From Actinomycetes bacterium (lineage in GTDB: Bacteria > Actinomycetota > Thermoleophilia > BMS3ABIN01): DNA of 16,577 bases. A program made the position numbers and the translations under genes. This document shows, piece after piece, positions 1 through 8,010 of the stretch. The DNA is taken from positions 1 to 16,577 of the forward strand of contig JAJYIN010000019.1 of the NCBI GenBank assembly GCA_021790075.1, read 5' to 3'. How positions within the stretch are numbered: position 1 is the first letter of the stretch; the number at the start of each line of letters is the position of its first letter. The notes under the pieces were generated by a model that did no database searches, was not told the DNA's origin, and saw only the letters and a list, made by a program, of their open reading frames with translations.

Positions 1-602
1 CGCCGCACCAGTTCCAGCAGGCGCCGCTCTGCCACCATAGCCGCACCCATCTGGGCGCTGATGTCGCCGCGCCGCTCCCCGGGCCGGCGCATCCCTGCCA
101 GCAGTTCCTGGAAGAAATCCTCCCGGATCCTGCCCGCGGTAATCAGCCGGGTGGGCGGGATCACCACGCCTTCTTCCTCGAGAGTGCGAGAATCCGCCGG
201 CATGCTGCCCGGCTCGCTGCCGCCCACGTCGGCGTGATGCGCGCGGCTGGCGGCGTAGGCGAAGATGCCCGCGGCGTCGGCGATTGGCGACACAAGGGTT
301 ATGTCGGGCAGGTGAGTGCCGCCGCGGAAAGGATCGTTGAGGATGAAAACGTCCCCGGGCTGAGGATCCTCGCTGAGCACAGCCCTGACGGCATCCGGCA
401 TGGCGCCCAGATGCACGGGGATGTGCTCGGCCTGGGCCACCATCAGGCCACCGGCGTCAAAAAGCGCCGTGGAGCAGTCGCGCCTTTCCTTGATGTTGGT
501 GGAATAGGAAGAGCGGATCAGCGCCGCTCCCATCTCCTCGCAGATGGAACGCAGGGCCGAGCTCAAGACCTGGACAGTGATCTGGTCGAGCCCGTCAGTC
601 AT
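1..602 (-). CDS. hyuB: Hydantoinase B / 5-oxoprolinase beta-type subunit, N-terminal part (cut by window edge)
   Basis: N-terminal 200 codons of a HyuB-family protein; the rest lies beyond base 1. The family pairs with HyuA to open hydantoin, 5-oxoproline or related rings in the cytosol with ATP. Visible signatures are IKERRDCSTALFD (residues 37-49), NDPFRGGTHLPD (89-100), SRAHHADVGG (119-128) followed by PGSMP and EEG.VIPPTRL, all typical of the hydantoinase B/oxoprolinase domain. The ATG at 602-600 was chosen because it forms an ATGACTGA 8-bp overlap with the end of hyuA, so translation is probably coupled. No frame disruption is seen. The substrate cannot be decided: hydantoinases, 5-oxoprolinases and acetone/acetophenone-carboxylase-type subunits share this fold. 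Confidence 0.93.
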   Translation of the reverse strand, partial: MTDGLDQITVQVLSSALRSICEEMGAALIRSSYSTNIKERRDCSTALFDAGGLMVAQAEHIPVHLGAMPDAVRAVLSEDPQPGDVFILNDPFRGGTHLPDITLVSPIADAAGIFAYAASRAHHADVGGSEPGSMPADSRTLEEEGVVIPPTRLITAGRIREDFFQELLAGMRRPGERRGDISAQMGAAMVAERRLLELVR

Positions 603-2601
603 CCCCGGCCGCCTCCAGCCACAGATTATTCGCTTCGTCAACGAAAGCCTGCCAGCCCGGCGGCACCACGGTGGTCGCTTCCGCCTCCTCGATCACCGCC
701 GGGCTCCGCAGCCGGGCGTCCCCCAACTCGTGACGCTGCCAGACTTCAGTCTCCAGCCACTCACCGCCAAAGAAGGCCGGCCGCCTGACAGGGCGGGGCG
801 GTTTCCGCGCGGGAAGCACGGGCCCTGCCAGCCGAGGCCGCTCGAGCGGCACGGCTGCCGTCAGCCGCACATTGACCAGTTCCACCGGCTGGCCATCGTT
901 GCGGTAGCCAAAGGCCTGCTCGTGTGCCGCTTCGAAATCATCAGAAATCTTCCCAAATTCAAACGGTGCATCAATGGCAACCGTCAGCTCGTGGGACTGT
1001 CCCTGGTAACGAAGATCGGCGCGCCGGGTGAGCGCCGCTCCCGGCAGCTCGGCGGCGGCTTTTTCTTCCAGCTGTCCGAAAGCAGCCGCCAGTAAAGTCT
1101 CGTCCCAGCCGGCGGCCTTGTAAACCGTCCTCACCCAGTCCCGCCGCTGCTCTCCCACTACCATGCCCAGGGCGGACAGGACGCCGCAGCTGTCCGGCAG
1201 GACCACCCGGGAGATTCCCAGCTCGCCGGCGAGATCGGCCCCGTGCATGGGCCCGGCGCCCCCAAACGCCACCAGCACGAACCGGCGCGGGTCGTGGCCC
1301 CGCTCGACGCTGATCACCCTGAGGGCTTTCACCATCCCGGCGTTGGCGACGCGGCGGATGCCCAGCGCCGCTTCCTCGACGCTCAGGCCCAGCCGCACGG
1401 CCAGGGCCGCCACCGCCCGCTTTGCCGCATCCGCATCCAGCGCCAGGCCTTCCTTTCCTCCCAGGCGGCCGCCCAGGTAGCCCAGGCACAGATTTGCGTC
1501 GGTAACTGTAGGGAGGTCGCCGCCAAAACCGTAACAGGCCGGGCCTGGGTCGGCGCCGGCGCTCTCGGGACCCACCCGCAGGGCGCCGCCGGCATCGATC
1601 CAGGCAATCGAGCCCCCGCCGGCGCCGATGGTATGGATGTCCACCATCGGCAGCGCCACCGGAAAACCGCCGATCTCGCGTTCCGAGGTCACCGCGGCCT
1701 GGCCACCCTGGATCAGAGTCACATCGGTGCTGGTGCCGCCCATGTCAAAAGCAATCAAATCATCAACGCGGCTGCGTCCGGCGGCAAAGACGGCTCCCAC
1801 CACGCCCGCCGCCGGGCCGGACAGTAGCAGCGGCGCCGCGCCGGCTGCCGCCTTTTCCAGTGGCAGGGCGCCGCCGCTGGACTGCATGATGGCAGGCGCC
1901 GGCAGCCCCGCTGCCGCCACACCCGCGCCCAGCCGGGCCAGGTACTTTGATACCACAGGTGTGAGATAGGCATCAACAGCCGTGGAGCTGAAGCGCTCGT
2001 ACTCGCGGAACTGCGGCAGGATGTCCGAGGAAAGGGAAACGTGCACGCCGGGAAGTTCCTGCGCCAGCGCCTCTCCCAGCAGCAGTTCATGCTCCGGTTC
2101 GAGGAAGGAAAAAAGCAGACAGACCGCTACTGCCTCCGGCGCCAGTTCCTTCAGCCTGTCCGTCAACCGAGCCAGCTCGGGCGCCGGCAGGGGCCGCTCT
2201 TCCCCCGACGGAGTCACCCTCTCATCAACCGTCAGTCTCAGACCGGCGGGCACCAGCGGCTCCGGCCGCTGGGGGCAGAGGTCGTACAGGCGTGGCCGGT
2301 TCTGGCGGCCTATCTCCAGAAGATCCTTGAAACCTCTGGTTGACACCGCTGCGGTGCGGGCGCCCTTGCGCTCGAGGAGAGCGTTGGTGGCGGTGGTCAT
2401 GCCATGGGCGAAGTAGGCGATATCAGCAGCCGCGGCGCCGGCCTGCTCAAGCAATCGGCGCGCGGACAGTAGAACTCCTTCAGACTGGTCGCGCGTGGTG
2501 GGCACCTTGGCCCGGAAAATGGCGCCCTTAAAAACCAGGACGGCGTCGGTAAAAGTGCCGCCCACATCGACGCCCAGGAGTGCCTGCCGGCCGGGCTTCA
2601 T
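595..2601 (-). CDS. hyuA: Hydantoinase A / 5-oxoprolinase alpha-type subunit (ATP-binding)
   Basis: A 668-aa protein of normal length for HyuA (usually about 650-700). It begins with the actin-like phosphate loop GVDVGGTFTD (10-19), and the second nucleotide signature DMGGTSTDV lies at 286-294. GAGGGSIAW (326-334), SAGADPGPACYG (347-358) and VERGHDPRRF..VAFGGAGPMHG (432-454) are hallmark blocks. The layout is Hydant_A_N (about 8-185), Hydantoinase_A (about 205-490) and a C-terminal domain. It should act with the HyuB encoded immediately downstream in ATP-dependent ring opening of a lactam or imide substrate. GAGG sits 6 nt before the ATG at 2601 and supports that start. It follows the membrane glycosyltransferase by 79 bp on the same strand, so it may share that transcript; no separate promoter was recognised. 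Substrate unknown. Confidence 0.93.
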   Translation of the reverse strand: MKPGRQALLGVDVGGTFTDAVLVFKGAIFRAKVPTTRDQSEGVLLSARRLLEQAGAAAADIAYFAHGMTTATNALLERKGARTAAVSTRGFKDLLEIGRQNRPRLYDLCPQRPEPLVPAGLRLTVDERVTPSGEERPLPAPELARLTDRLKELAPEAVAVCLLFSFLEPEHELLLGEALAQELPGVHVSLSSDILPQFREYERFSSTAVDAYLTPVVSKYLARLGAGVAAAGLPAPAIMQSSGGALPLEKAAAGAAPLLLSGPAAGVVGAVFAAGRSRVDDLIAFDMGGTSTDVTLIQGGQAAVTSEREIGGFPVALPMVDIHTIGAGGGSIAWIDAGGALRVGPESAGADPGPACYGFGGDLPTVTDANLCLGYLGGRLGGKEGLALDADAAKRAVAALAVRLGLSVEEAALGIRRVANAGMVKALRVISVERGHDPRRFVLVAFGGAGPMHGADLAGELGISRVVLPDSCGVLSALGMVVGEQRRDWVRTVYKAAGWDETLLAAAFGQLEEKAAAELPGAALTRRADLRYQGQSHELTVAIDAPFEFGKISDDFEAAHEQAFGYRNDGQPVELVNVRLTAAVPLERPRLAGPVLPARKPPRPVRRPAFFGGEWLETEVWQRHELGDARLRSPAVIEEAEATTVVPPGWQAFVDEANNLWLEAAGDD

Positions 2602-2639
2602 TCATGGCCTCGCAGACCTGTGGCGCTCGCTGTTCTCCC

Positions 2640-2662
2640 GCTGACCGGTCCCGGCTGACCGG
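2640..2662. repeat. Short direct repeat GCTGACCGG x2 in the intergenic gap before hyuA
   Basis: GCTGACCGG occurs at 2640-2648 and 2654-2662. On the minus strand the segment can also fold as CCCGG-TCAG-CCGGG, but no T-run follows, so it is not a convincing terminator. It may be an mRNA hairpin between the glycosyltransferase and hyuA, or chance in GC-rich sequence. Confidence 0.4.
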
Positions 2663-2680
2663 GCCCCCGGTTCACACGCC

Positions 2681-4210
2681 TCACCGGAACTTGACATATG
2701 CCAGGAAGTTGAACGATTCCCACAGCACCATCCATACGAGCAGCACTTCGGCCAGGAATTGGGCCCGCTCACGCCTGAGCAGCCTGTCAATCCCGAACAT
2801 GAGCAGGAAAGCGAGAGCCGGCAGAAGCGGATACAGGTAACGGCCGGGCACGCCCCCGATTCCAGAGCCGAAGGGGATCAGGAGGTTCACGGCGACACCA
2901 GTCAGGAAAGCCAGCGCCAGGAAGACGACCCGGATATGGACGTCGCTCACCTGCCAGTGATCGTGGTCAAACATGTAGTAAAGGAGCCCCACCAGGGCTA
3001 CCGCCATCGCTGTGCCCACCGCTACCCAGGCAAAGGTCCAGAACGCGAAGGGGAAAATCGGTTCCCCGAACCAGAAGGTGGGCAGCAACTCGTTCAGCCT
3101 CAGCGTCTGCAGCGAGACGGTGGGCGAGGCGAAGAAGGAGGACATCAGCGGCTGGGCAGCGCTGGCTCCCGTCGCATCGCCGTACACGACCAGGTTATGC
3201 GCCATCCAGGGCGCCAGGATGGCCGCCGCTGGCGCGAAGAGGAGCGCCATGTGGCCCGCCGCCCGCTTCCAGTTTTCACGCCGGTAGAGCACCAGCAAGC
3301 CCAGGGCCAGGAGCGCCGCCGGCGCCAGATAGATGGTTGTCAGCTTAGATAGCAGGGCGGCGCCGATGACCGCCCCCGCCAGCAGGCTCCGCCGCCAGCT
3401 CAGGCCGCGCACCACCATCCTCAAGAGCAGGAGCAGCGCCGCCGCGGCCAGCGGCACCGCCAGGGCGTCGTTCGTCACCTGGGACATGTTGAGTGCATAT
3501 CCCTGTGTCAGCAGCATCACCACCGGCGCACCGTAAACGACGAGGCGGCTGTCCGGGAACGCTTCCTTTGCGGTGAGATATGTGAGCGGCAGCATCGCCG
3601 AGGCGACCAGCGCCGCCAACAGCCTCATGCCGTACAGCTTGATGAAGGGATCAGCCGGGGTAGCAGCGTAAACCGGCGCGCTGATCAGGTAATAAAGAGG
3701 CGGCTGCATGGCTTCGTAGTTGAAATACCAGAGGTTGCGCCGCACCCATTTCTCCCGCTCCCGCTCGCTCAGACCCTGGGGGACGGCGGTCCACTCAGAT
3801 GGATCCAGGTAAGCCGGCGGGGAAATCGTGCCGGCCGGCAGCCATCCCCACTGGTTCGCCCGGACCGAGACGCCCACGACCTGTGGTGAGATAAAAGTCT
3901 GCCCTTCTACCGGCAGGGCCCCGTTTTCCACCAGATACTGGATGTAATCATAGTGCTGGGCCTCGTCCACCCTGCTCCAGACCGGCTGAATCAAGGCGAA
4001 CACCACGCCCTGCGCCAGCAGCACCAGCCACAGCAGCCCGATTACACGCCGTTGCCTGGTGGCCTGCCGCCCCCGGGCGGCCACCGTCTCTCCGGCCGTG
4101 CCGGCGGCCGTGGTGGCCTCAGCTTCGGCCACACCCGTGCCTCTGGAGGTGGCGGCCCGTAACCGCGCCGCCGGCGAAAAACCTTGGAAGGCGTCGTCCG
4201 CGCCGCTCAC
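2681..4210 (-). CDS. Polytopic membrane glycosyltransferase-like protein (GT-C / DUF2142-like)
   Basis: About 509 aa, an integral membrane protein with roughly ten or more hydrophobic segments. From the GTG start, residues 1-55 are a polar Ala/Gly/Arg/Thr-rich cytoplasmic tail and the first membrane helix is about 56-74. It is followed by RVDEAQHYDY (80-89), the acidic first-loop motif expected in GT-C enzymes that use polyprenyl-phosphate sugars, and by QPPLYYLI (169-176), typical of DUF2142/PMT-like proteins. The reading frame stays open upstream to 4285, but GTG at 4210 gives a GTGA overlap with the preceding mannosyltransferase and has GGAGGT 6 nt upstream, so I place the start there. The probable role is transfer of a lipid-linked sugar on the outer face of the membrane. 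Donor and acceptor are unknown; the family assignment is by motif and topology only. Confidence 0.82.
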   Translation of the reverse strand: MSGADDAFQGFSPAARLRAATSRGTGVAEAEATTAAGTAGETVAARGRQATRQRRVIGLLWLVLLAQGVVFALIQPVWSRVDEAQHYDYIQYLVENGALPVEGQTFISPQVVGVSVRANQWGWLPAGTISPPAYLDPSEWTAVPQGLSEREREKWVRRNLWYFNYEAMQPPLYYLISAPVYAATPADPFIKLYGMRLLAALVASAMLPLTYLTAKEAFPDSRLVVYGAPVVMLLTQGYALNMSQVTNDALAVPLAAAALLLLLRMVVRGLSWRRSLLAGAVIGAALLSKLTTIYLAPAALLALGLLVLYRRENWKRAAGHMALLFAPAAAILAPWMAHNLVVYGDATGASAAQPLMSSFFASPTVSLQTLRLNELLPTFWFGEPIFPFAFWTFAWVAVGTAMAVALVGLLYYMFDHDHWQVSDVHIRVVFLALAFLTGVAVNLLIPFGSGIGGVPGRYLYPLLPALAFLLMFGIDRLLRRERAQFLAEVLLVWMVLWESFNFLAYVKFR

Positions 4211-5316
4211 GCCACCCACCTCCCTGTCGCGAACGCCGCCGCCGACAGGGCCATAAGCCCCAGTGACACGGCGCTGACGGCCCACAAGAGAACAGGACGC
4301 CTGCGGGTCAACTGGGCAACCAGGATGAAGACCGGGAACACCACCAGCATGTAACGGCTCATGGACTTGGTGGTGCCGCTGGCCAGCGGCAGCAGCAGGC
4401 TCAGAAACATATATATGACATAGGAATGGCGAAGCCGTTTGGACCCGATGATGATTAGCGCCGCCAGTATCAGCGTTGCCGCCATGTCATAAATCACCCA
4501 CTTCTCGTGCAGGTCGAAAAGGACGGAAAAATCATTGGTGAAACTACCCAGAATGGGCGTCAGCGAATGCCCCCAGCCAACCGCCTGCGTTTCCGCGAAG
4601 GCCATCGGCCTGCCGAACCCGAAATACAGATACCCCATGTAGATGACCAGGCCGGCGGGAATCAGGGTCAGCCACAGAAGAGCCGGCCGCAGGCTTTTGA
4701 GCGGCGAGAATGACCGCTGCTGCAGGTATTCGTACGCCAGCGGGATTATCAGCAGCAGGCCGGTGATCCGGGTCATCGAAGCCAGAAGGCCGGCCAGCCC
4801 AGCAAGCGCCCAGCTGTTGCGGCGGGCATAATAAAAAGCAGCCACGCTGGTCAGCAGGAACAGAGATTCCGTATACATGGTCGTGAAAAAGACCGATGTC
4901 GGGAAGATGGCCAGCAGCCAGACAGAGCGGCGGGCGATGTCTTCCCCGAAATCAATCTGCACCAGCCTGTAAAGAAAGGCCAGGGCGGCAAACAGGAAGA
5001 CGGAGGAAAGCAGCACCCCCGCCAGCAGATAACGGCCCCCCAGCAGCCAGCCGCCCGCCTTTGTGGCTACCGGATACAACGGGAAGAAAGCCACATTCGA
5101 CTGATCGTCGGTGACCCAGTGGTAGCCTCCGGTGACGATTGACATGTACCAGTTGGCATCCCAGTGATACCACATGGAGAGGAACCAGGGGTCGGCATGA
5201 AAGAGGGGAACCGAAATCCCCTCGTGTACGGAGGGAAGGCAAAAATACCCCACCGTGGCAAAAAGGACTACCAGCGCCCGGCTGATGGCAAACGAGCGCG
5301 TGACGGACGGTAACAT
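4207..5316 (-). CDS. PIG-V-like membrane mannosyltransferase (GT-C)
   Basis: A 369-aa multi-spanning protein resembling the PIG-V/GPI-mannosyltransferase-II family. From ATG 5316: the first membrane helix is about 12-27, then W-Y-H-W-D-A-N-W-Y (49-57) with the loop Asp expected of the active site, then FFPLYP (77-82). Further on are a FPTSVFFTTMYTES block and an SMTRITG block, both characteristic of PIG-V relatives. The likely reaction is mannosyl transfer from a polyprenyl-phosphate donor onto an envelope glycan or lipid. An upstream GTG (5322) is in frame, but GAGG lies 7-8 nt before ATG 5316 and almost touches the GTG, so the ATG is favoured. It is the first gene after the promoter at 5374-5402 and overlaps the next glycosyltransferase by 4 bp. 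Confidence 0.85.
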   Translation of the reverse strand: MLPSVTRSFAISRALVVLFATVGYFCLPSVHEGISVPLFHADPWFLSMWYHWDANWYMSIVTGGYHWVTDDQSNVAFFPLYPVATKAGGWLLGGRYLLAGVLLSSVFLFAALAFLYRLVQIDFGEDIARRSVWLLAIFPTSVFFTTMYTESLFLLTSVAAFYYARRNSWALAGLAGLLASMTRITGLLLIIPLAYEYLQQRSFSPLKSLRPALLWLTLIPAGLVIYMGYLYFGFGRPMAFAETQAVGWGHSLTPILGSFTNDFSVLFDLHEKWVIYDMAATLILAALIIIGSKRLRHSYVIYMFLSLLLPLASGTTKSMSRYMLVVFPVFILVAQLTRRRPVLLWAVSAVSLGLMALSAAAFATGRWVA

Positions 5317-5373
5317 ATCCACACCTCGACAAACCGCTTGGGAACATCCTGATGTAGGCTCGTCAAGGCTTTG

Positions 5374-5402
5374 ATACTAGAAGCAGCGCCCCCCTTTGTC
5401 AA
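5374..5402 (-). promoter_or_regulatory. Sigma70/A-type promoter for the mannosyltransferase-hyu unit
   Basis: Reading the minus strand, TTGACA (5402-5397), a 17-nt spacer, then TAGTAT (5379-5374). The -35 box is perfect, the -10 box has 5 of 6 consensus bases and the spacing is ideal. The start of transcription is expected near 5367, which gives a leader of about 50 nt before ATG 5316. Confidence 0.8.
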
Positions 5403-5428
5403 TCTGGCTGAGGACTGCGGAAACCGGG

Positions 5429-5457
5429 TTCCAAATGGGGGAACCGCCTTCTATACT
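5429..5457 (+). promoter_or_regulatory. Candidate promoter for the methyltransferase, consistent with a leaderless mRNA
   Basis: TATACT at 5452-5457 is a good -10 box; TTCCAA (5429-5434), 17 nt upstream, is a weak -35. The 7 nt between TATACT and ATG 5465 place the transcript start at or next to the start codon. There is no Shine-Dalgarno sequence before that ATG, which fits leaderless translation. Confidence 0.45.
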
Positions 5458-5464
5458 TGAGTGG

Positions 5465-6211
5465 ATGCGGCCGCGAGAGTACGACATCCTGCACGAGCTG
5501 GAAGCCAATTACTGGTGGCATATAGGCATGCGCTACATCATGGACCAGATCCTGCTCCCCACCGTCGATGCCGGTTCCAGGCTGCTCGATGTGGGCTGCG
5601 GCACCGGGGCCAATCTCAGGAAGATGAGCCGGCACTGCCAGACCTGGGGTATCGATTACCATCAGAGCGCCGTCGATTACAGCCGCGGGCTGGGGCTGGA
5701 AAACATCGAGCAGGGAGACGCCACCCGGCTGCCCTACCCGGAAGGTATGTTCACCCACGTGATGTGCTGCGAGGTGCTGCAGAACCTCGAGGAAGACCTG
5801 GCCGGCATGCAGGAGGCGTACCGGGTGCTAAAGCCTGGCGGCTTCTATTACATCACCGAGCAGGCTTACCCGATCCTCCGGTGCGAGCATGACATCTCCC
5901 AGGAAGCGGTGCGTCGCTATACGCGCCGGCGCCTCACGGGATTCCTCAACAAAGCCGGTTTCGGCATCGAGCGGTTCACATTCGCCAATACCATCCTGTT
6001 CCCGATCGCAGCTGCGGTAAGGCTAAGCAGCAGGGTGCTGCACCCGCCCGAGAAGGTCAACCCCGAGGAGTCGCGCTCCGACGTCAAGGCGGTGCCGGGG
6101 CCGGTGAACTCGGTGCTGGCTGAAATCCTGAAACTGGAAGGGAAATGGATCGGCCGCGGCAGGGACCTCCCTTACGGCCTGACAATCGTTACGCTGGCGC
6201 GCAAGCCATAG
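5465..6211 (+). CDS. Class I SAM-dependent methyltransferase
   Basis: About 248 aa from ATG 5465. The Rossmann signature LLDVGCGTG is at 40-48, the ribose-binding acidic loop GIDYHQSAVDYS at 62-73, QGDATRLPYP at 83-92, the strand-4 block EVLQNLEED at 103-111 and the post-motif YRVLKPGGFYYI at 119-130. The N-terminal EYDILHELEANYWWH matches methyltransferases that begin with a Y-x-x-x-x-x-x-E-x-x-x-W-W motif and sit in glycan clusters, which supports this start. In-frame alternatives are ATG 5435 and TTG 5396; the latter lies inside the -35 box of the divergent promoter and is unlikely. It probably methylates a sugar, lipid or small-molecule acceptor linked to the neighbouring envelope-glycan genes, but the substrate cannot be read from sequence. 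Confidence 0.88.
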   Translation: MRPREYDILHELEANYWWHIGMRYIMDQILLPTVDAGSRLLDVGCGTGANLRKMSRHCQTWGIDYHQSAVDYSRGLGLENIEQGDATRLPYPEGMFTHVMCCEVLQNLEEDLAGMQEAYRVLKPGGFYYITEQAYPILRCEHDISQEAVRRYTRRRLTGFLNKAGFGIERFTFANTILFPIAAAVRLSSRVLHPPEKVNPEESRSDVKAVPGPVNSVLAEILKLEGKWIGRGRDLPYGLTIVTLARKP

Positions 6212-6286
6212 GCGCGGGTCGCGCAGCAAGCCGATATGCAGGCTGGGCTCATGCCGCCAACAGGGGCGCCACCACGAGCACGGCGC

Positions 6287-7717
6287 TTATTCCAGCACCT
6301 TCTCCTCGTGATAATCCTGCGCGGCGTTGACATCGAAGACATCCAGCGTGTCGCCCTCGAGAATATTGCGGGCTGCTAGGATGCCGGTCTTCATGGAGTG
6401 GTCCATGTTGTTGTACTTGTAAGTGCCGTAGCGCCCCACGATCTCCAGGTTCGAGAAGCTGGAGATGTAATCGCGAATCTTCCGGAGCGGCTCCTCGTAG
6501 CCCAGCTCGTACATGGGGTAGGCCTTGGGGGTCCGGACCACGAAGGCGCCGATGACCTCTTCCGGCTTCAGGAACCCGAGCCGCTCCCCCAGGTCCTTCA
6601 CGGTCAGGTCGATCAGGTCCGGGTCGTCCATGTTCCAGACCTCGCCGCCCTCGAAACAAAAATACTCGGCGACGATGGAGCTCTTGCCCTCCGGCGCCAT
6701 GGCTGCGCTCCAATTGCGGGGCTCGTGGATGCGCCCCAACGTGAACGATGGGTCGTGGATGTAAATCCAGGTGTCCTCGGTCACCCGCGGCTTGTCGATC
6801 ATCAGGTTGACCGTGATCAGGTCGCGGTAGCGCAGCCGGCGGGCCGCCGCGACCACTTCGGCCGGCGCCTCCGGCCGCATCGCCAGCACCAGCTCCGTCA
6901 GCGGCATGCTGGAGCAGAGGTTCTGGACTGCCAGCGTGTAGGCTCCCTCCGCCGACTCCACCTCGACTGATTTCACCAGGCCGTCCTCGCGGTTAATCGC
7001 CATCACCCGTGAGCGCATCCGCACCTCGTTTCCGTCCGCCTCCACCCCGTCGCGCAGCCGTTCACTGATGCGGCCGATGCCCAGCCGCGGGTACATGAAC
7101 TTGTCGATAAGGGTTGCTACCTTGCCATTTTTCTGGGGGAAGAGGGCGTCCTTGACCGCCACTCTGAGCGAAAGCCCCTTGATGCGCTGGGCGGCCCATT
7201 CGGCGCAAATCTGGTCGCAGTCGATTCCCCAGACTTTCTCTGTGTAATCCTTGAAGAAGAGCTGGAAAAGCTGGTTTCCGAATTCGTTGCTCACCCAGTC
7301 CTGGAAGGAAACGATCTCGGGCTTGCGGATCACGTTCCTGACCTTGACGGCGCCGTAATCAACCAGGCATTTGGCGGTGGTGCCCACGCCCATGCCGAAG
7401 AGGGCGTTGGCCGGCTTCAGGGGGTAATCGAAGTATTTGTTGTGGTAGAAGATCTTGCTGGTACGGTTGACCCAGATGGCCTCGTCCCCCAGGATTTTCT
7501 GGAAGAACGCGTCAATCTCGTCATCCTTGGTGAAGAAACGATGGCCGCCGATGTCAAAACGGAAGCCGTCCCGCTCGATTGTCCGGGAGATGCCGCCCAC
7601 CTGGGTGCTCATCTCCAGGACCACGGTTTGCTTGCCGCCTTCGCTCAAGACATAAGCGGCGCTGAGGCCGGCCGGCCCCGCGCCTATCACACAAACATCG
7701 GTACTGGTCTTGGTCAC
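6287..7717 (-). CDS. FAD-dependent oxidoreductase, UDP-galactopyranose-mutase-like
   Basis: A 476-aa flavoprotein. The dinucleotide-binding loop VIGAGPAGLSAAY is at 10-22, followed by the VVLE...VGGISRT and FDIGGHRFF blocks of the amine-oxidase/UGM-like superfamily. Middle blocks FKDYTEKVWG and ICAEWAAQRIKGLSL, and a C-terminal Y-G-T-Y-K-Y-N-N-M-D-H-S motif before the final FAD-contacting helix, match the group annotated as NAD(P)/FAD-dependent oxidoreductases next to glycosyltransferases. It may isomerise or oxidise a nucleotide sugar or lipid-linked sugar, but the classical UGM C-terminal motif is not exact, so mutase activity is not claimed. It starts at GTG 7717 with GGGAG 7 nt upstream and overlaps a 35-codon leader ORF by GTGA. 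It converges on the methyltransferase with 75 bp between; no clear terminator was seen there. Confidence 0.87.
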   Translation of the reverse strand: MTKTSTDVCVIGAGPAGLSAAYVLSEGGKQTVVLEMSTQVGGISRTIERDGFRFDIGGHRFFTKDDEIDAFFQKILGDEAIWVNRTSKIFYHNKYFDYPLKPANALFGMGVGTTAKCLVDYGAVKVRNVIRKPEIVSFQDWVSNEFGNQLFQLFFKDYTEKVWGIDCDQICAEWAAQRIKGLSLRVAVKDALFPQKNGKVATLIDKFMYPRLGIGRISERLRDGVEADGNEVRMRSRVMAINREDGLVKSVEVESAEGAYTLAVQNLCSSMPLTELVLAMRPEAPAEVVAAARRLRYRDLITVNLMIDKPRVTEDTWIYIHDPSFTLGRIHEPRNWSAAMAPEGKSSIVAEYFCFEGGEVWNMDDPDLIDLTVKDLGERLGFLKPEEVIGAFVVRTPKAYPMYELGYEEPLRKIRDYISSFSNLEIVGRYGTYKYNNMDHSMKTGILAARNILEGDTLDVFDVNAAQDYHEEKVLE

Positions 7718-7821
7718 GATTCATCTCCCGTAAGGAACTGAAGAATATCTTCCGCTTCCGTGGAGCCTCGCAAGGCCAGCAGACGCCAACCACCCTTCTT
7801 TACCCTGTGAGCGCGCATCAC
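7714..7821 (-). CDS. Small leader ORF coupled to the flavoprotein gene
   Basis: A 35-aa ORF starting GTG-ATG (7821/7818), with AAGGG 6 nt before the GTG. It ends in TGA at 7716-7714, so stop and downstream GTG form a GTGA overlap. The peptide has a basic N-terminal half (H-R-V-K-K-G-G-W-R-L-L-A-L-R-G) and an acidic C-terminal half (S-T-E-A-E-D-I-L-Q-F-L-T-G-D-E-S). It lies downstream of the promoter at 7892-7920, with a small hairpin (7847-7862) and a T-tract (7832-7838) in between. It may be a small protein, or may serve only for translational coupling or attenuation. Family unknown. Confidence 0.45.
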   Translation of the reverse strand: MMRAHRVKKGGWRLLALRGSTEAEDILQFLTGDES

Positions 7822-7891
7822 AACAAGCCCTTAAAAAAATTGTCGTGGATGAGAAGCCATCCGGAGCGGGCTCGATTACGGAACTACGCTA

Positions 7892-7920
7892 ATTATATCC
7901 CTCGGGGAGAGGAGCAACAA
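7892..7920 (-). promoter_or_regulatory. Strong sigma70/A-type promoter for the leader ORF and flavoprotein
   Basis: Minus-strand TTGTTG (7920-7915), 17-nt spacer, perfect TATAAT (7897-7892). Transcript start is expected near 7885, which leaves a leader of roughly 65 nt before the small ORF and 168 nt before the flavoprotein start. Confidence 0.8.
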
Positions 7921-7950
7921 GCTGGGGAAAAACCGGCGCCAGAGCGGAAG

Positions 7951-8010
7951 AAAAAAAGATGAGCCCGTAGGTGGGGGGAGGCTAAACTCACAACCTACGG
8001 GCTCCCTTTT
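7951..8010 (-). terminator. Intrinsic terminator with 12-bp stem; no upstream protein gene explains it
   Basis: GAGCCCGTAGGT (7961-7972) is exactly complementary to ACCTACGGGCTC (7993-8004), with a 20-nt loop. On the minus strand the stem is followed by AT and then C and seven T (7958-7951), a proper release tract. On the plus strand only CCTTTT follows, so it is weaker in that direction. It lies just upstream of the flavoprotein promoter and would insulate it from incoming minus-strand transcription. Confidence 0.75.

Noticed and set aside
234..788. 184-codon plus-strand ORF over hyuB/hyuA
   Set aside because: The minus strand carries recognisable HyuB and HyuA motifs across the whole span.
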